Shown here: piece after piece, positions 6,204 to 6,988 of the stretch | Layout of the letters: each line of letters opens with the position of its first letter | Position numbering within the stretch: the stretch's first letter is position 1 | Assembly (NCBI GenBank): GCA_019241915.1 | Contig: JAFAWI010000655.1 | Coordinates: 1 to 6,988 of the forward strand | Source of the DNA: Alphaproteobacteria bacterium | Lineage (GTDB): Bacteria; Pseudomonadota; Alphaproteobacteria; ATCC43930; CGMCC-115725 | Direction: 5' to 3' | Length of the DNA: 6,988 nt | Position numbers and translations under genes: made by a program | The notes under the pieces: generated by a model | The model's input: only the letters and a program-made list of their open reading frames with translations | The model's database searches: none | What the model was told of the DNA's origin: nothing

Positions 6204-6251
6204 GCGCCGCCCGCAAGTCACCGGGGGTCTGTGACGTAAGCCGGCGCGGCT
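6189..6251 (+). other. Run of small inverted repeats in the peroxiredoxin leader
   Basis: Three consecutive potential hairpins are visible: GCAGC (6189-6193)/GCTGC (6201-6205) with a 7-nt loop, GTCAC (6217-6221)/GTGAC (6231-6235) with a 9-nt loop, and AGCCG (6239-6243)/CGGCT (6247-6251) with a 3-nt loop. Each has a 5-bp stem and none is followed by a T run. They may be part of a structured 5' leader, binding sites on DNA, or chance; the first overlaps the candidate -10 box. Confidence 0.25.
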
Positions 6252-6302
6252 GATGCTTAACAGCTGTCAGGCTGGCGGCGGTTACCGGCCGAGGCTCATC
6301 AC

Positions 6303-6307
6303 GGAGG
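6303..6307 (+). promoter_or_regulatory. Ribosome binding site deciding the peroxiredoxin start
   Basis: GGAGG stands 5 nt before the ATG at 6313. An in-frame ATG at 6253 would add 20 residues but has no Shine-Dalgarno, and the extension does not resemble a peroxiredoxin N-terminus. The 6313 start is therefore preferred. Confidence 0.85.
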
Positions 6308-6312
6308 ATACC

Positions 6313-6972
6313 ATGTCGCTGCGCATCAACGACGAAGCGCCGAATTTCGCGATAGACACGACACAGGGCCGCATCGATTTCCATCAGTGGATCGGCGACG
6401 GTTGGGCGATCCTGTTTTCGCACCCCAAGGACTTCACCCCGGTCTGCACCACCGAGCTCGGCTACATGGCCGGCCTCAAGCCCGAATTCGACAAGCGCGG
6501 CGCCAAGATCATCGGCCTCAGCGTCGATCCCGTCAGCGACCACACGCGCTGGCAGAAGGACATCGAGGAGACGCAGGGCCATGCGGTTACCTACCCGCTG
6601 ATCGGCGATTCTGAGCTCACCGTCGCCAAGCTTTACGACATGCTTCCGGCTGACGCCGGCAGCTCGTCGCAAGGCCGCACCGCCGCGACCAACGCCACGG
6701 TGCGATCGGTTTTCGTGATCGGCCCGGACAAGAAGATCAAGGCGATGCTCACCTACCCGATGAGCACCGGCCGCAATTTTGACGAGGTGCTGCGGATTCT
6801 CGACTCGGTCCAGCTGACGTCGCGTCACTCGGTGGCGACGCCGGTCAACTGGAAGCCCGGAGAGGACGTGATTGTCGCGCCGGCGCTGGCGAGCGACGAA
6901 GCGCGGCAGAAATACCCGTCGGGGTTTCGCGAGGTGAAGCCGTATCTGCGCTACGTGCACCAGCCGCGGTAG
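6313..6972 (+). CDS. 1-Cys peroxiredoxin (Prx6-type)
   Basis: This is a cytosolic thiol peroxidase predicted to reduce hydrogen peroxide and organic hydroperoxides. The 219 residues match the Prx6/1-Cys class, which is longer than AhpC-type enzymes because of a C-terminal extension. The active-site motif is HPKDFTPVCTTELG (37-50) with peroxidatic Cys45, Thr42 and a supporting Arg131 in VRSVFVIGPD. The class signature PVNWKPGEDVIV (177-188) and the C-terminal YPSGFREVKPYLR segment (201-213) are present. Cys45 is the only cysteine in the protein, so it cannot form the intramolecular or resolving-cysteine disulfide of 2-Cys enzymes and must be recycled by an external reductant; which one is not shown here. 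It is separated from gcvPB by 172 nt with promoter-like signals, so it is probably its own transcription unit. A symbol is withheld because naming of this class varies. Confidence 0.95.
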   Translation: MSLRINDEAPNFAIDTTQGRIDFHQWIGDGWAILFSHPKDFTPVCTTELGYMAGLKPEFDKRGAKIIGLSVDPVSDHTRWQKDIEETQGHAVTYPLIGDSELTVAKLYDMLPADAGSSSQGRTAATNATVRSVFVIGPDKKIKAMLTYPMSTGRNFDEVLRILDSVQLTSRHSVATPVNWKPGEDVIVAPALASDEARQKYPSGFREVKPYLRYVHQPR

Positions 6973-6988
6973 CGGCGGCGCCGGCGTT

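Noticed and set aside
6141..6251. Intrinsic terminator for the gcv operon
   Set aside because: The short stems here lack a following T tract; the AT-rich island comes before the stems on the plus strand.
6253..6312. N-terminal extension of the peroxiredoxin from ATG at 6253
   Set aside because: No Shine-Dalgarno before it, and the added 20 residues are not peroxiredoxin-like, while GGAGG sits correctly before 6313.
6184..6960. 258-codon minus-strand frame opposite the peroxiredoxin gene
   Set aside because: Shadow frame; the plus strand encodes a clear peroxiredoxin with its own ribosome site.

Overview
The window is ordinary GC-rich chromosomal DNA. The codon use, the type of homoserine kinase, the tandem glycine riboswitch and the glycine-cleavage operon with a split P-protein together suggest an alphaproteobacterium. 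I cannot place it below class from sequence alone. I see no mobile elements, CRISPR repeats, tRNA or rRNA. The content is mostly housekeeping metabolism. The least explained parts are two regulatory stretches and a small iron-sulfur protein/lipoprotein pair.

Layout. (1) At the left edge, on the minus strand, is the N-terminal half of a homoserine kinase (thrB); it runs off the window. (2) A 136-nt divergent intergenic region follows. (3) On the plus strand are a 79-residue protein with two CDGSH iron-sulfur motifs and, 13 nt later, a predicted lipoprotein of unknown function; the two look like a small operon. (4) Positions 1452-1755 hold a tandem glycine riboswitch and an expression platform that can fold over the ribosome binding site of gcvT. 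(5) The glycine-cleavage operon gcvT-gcvH-gcvPA-gcvPB spans 1756-6140. Its genes are separated by 10 nt or overlap by 1 and 4 nt, so they are probably translationally coupled. (6) A 172-nt intergenic region begins with an AT-rich island containing a palindrome, a direct repeat and a perfect TTGACA box. (7) A 1-Cys peroxiredoxin gene ends 16 nt before the right edge.

How it works together. When glycine is plentiful, the two aptamers bind it and are expected to raise expression of the operon. GcvPA/GcvPB decarboxylate glycine and load the aminomethyl group on lipoyl-GcvH. GcvT passes the methylene group to tetrahydrofolate and releases ammonia. The L-protein (lipoamide dehydrogenase), which re-oxidises GcvH, is not encoded here and must be shared from elsewhere. 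The peroxiredoxin has its own regulatory region and is probably an independent peroxide-defence gene. I found no convincing sign of a wholly new multi-gene system. The best leads are the gcvT expression platform, the AT-rich operator region before the peroxiredoxin gene, and the CDGSH/lipoprotein pair.
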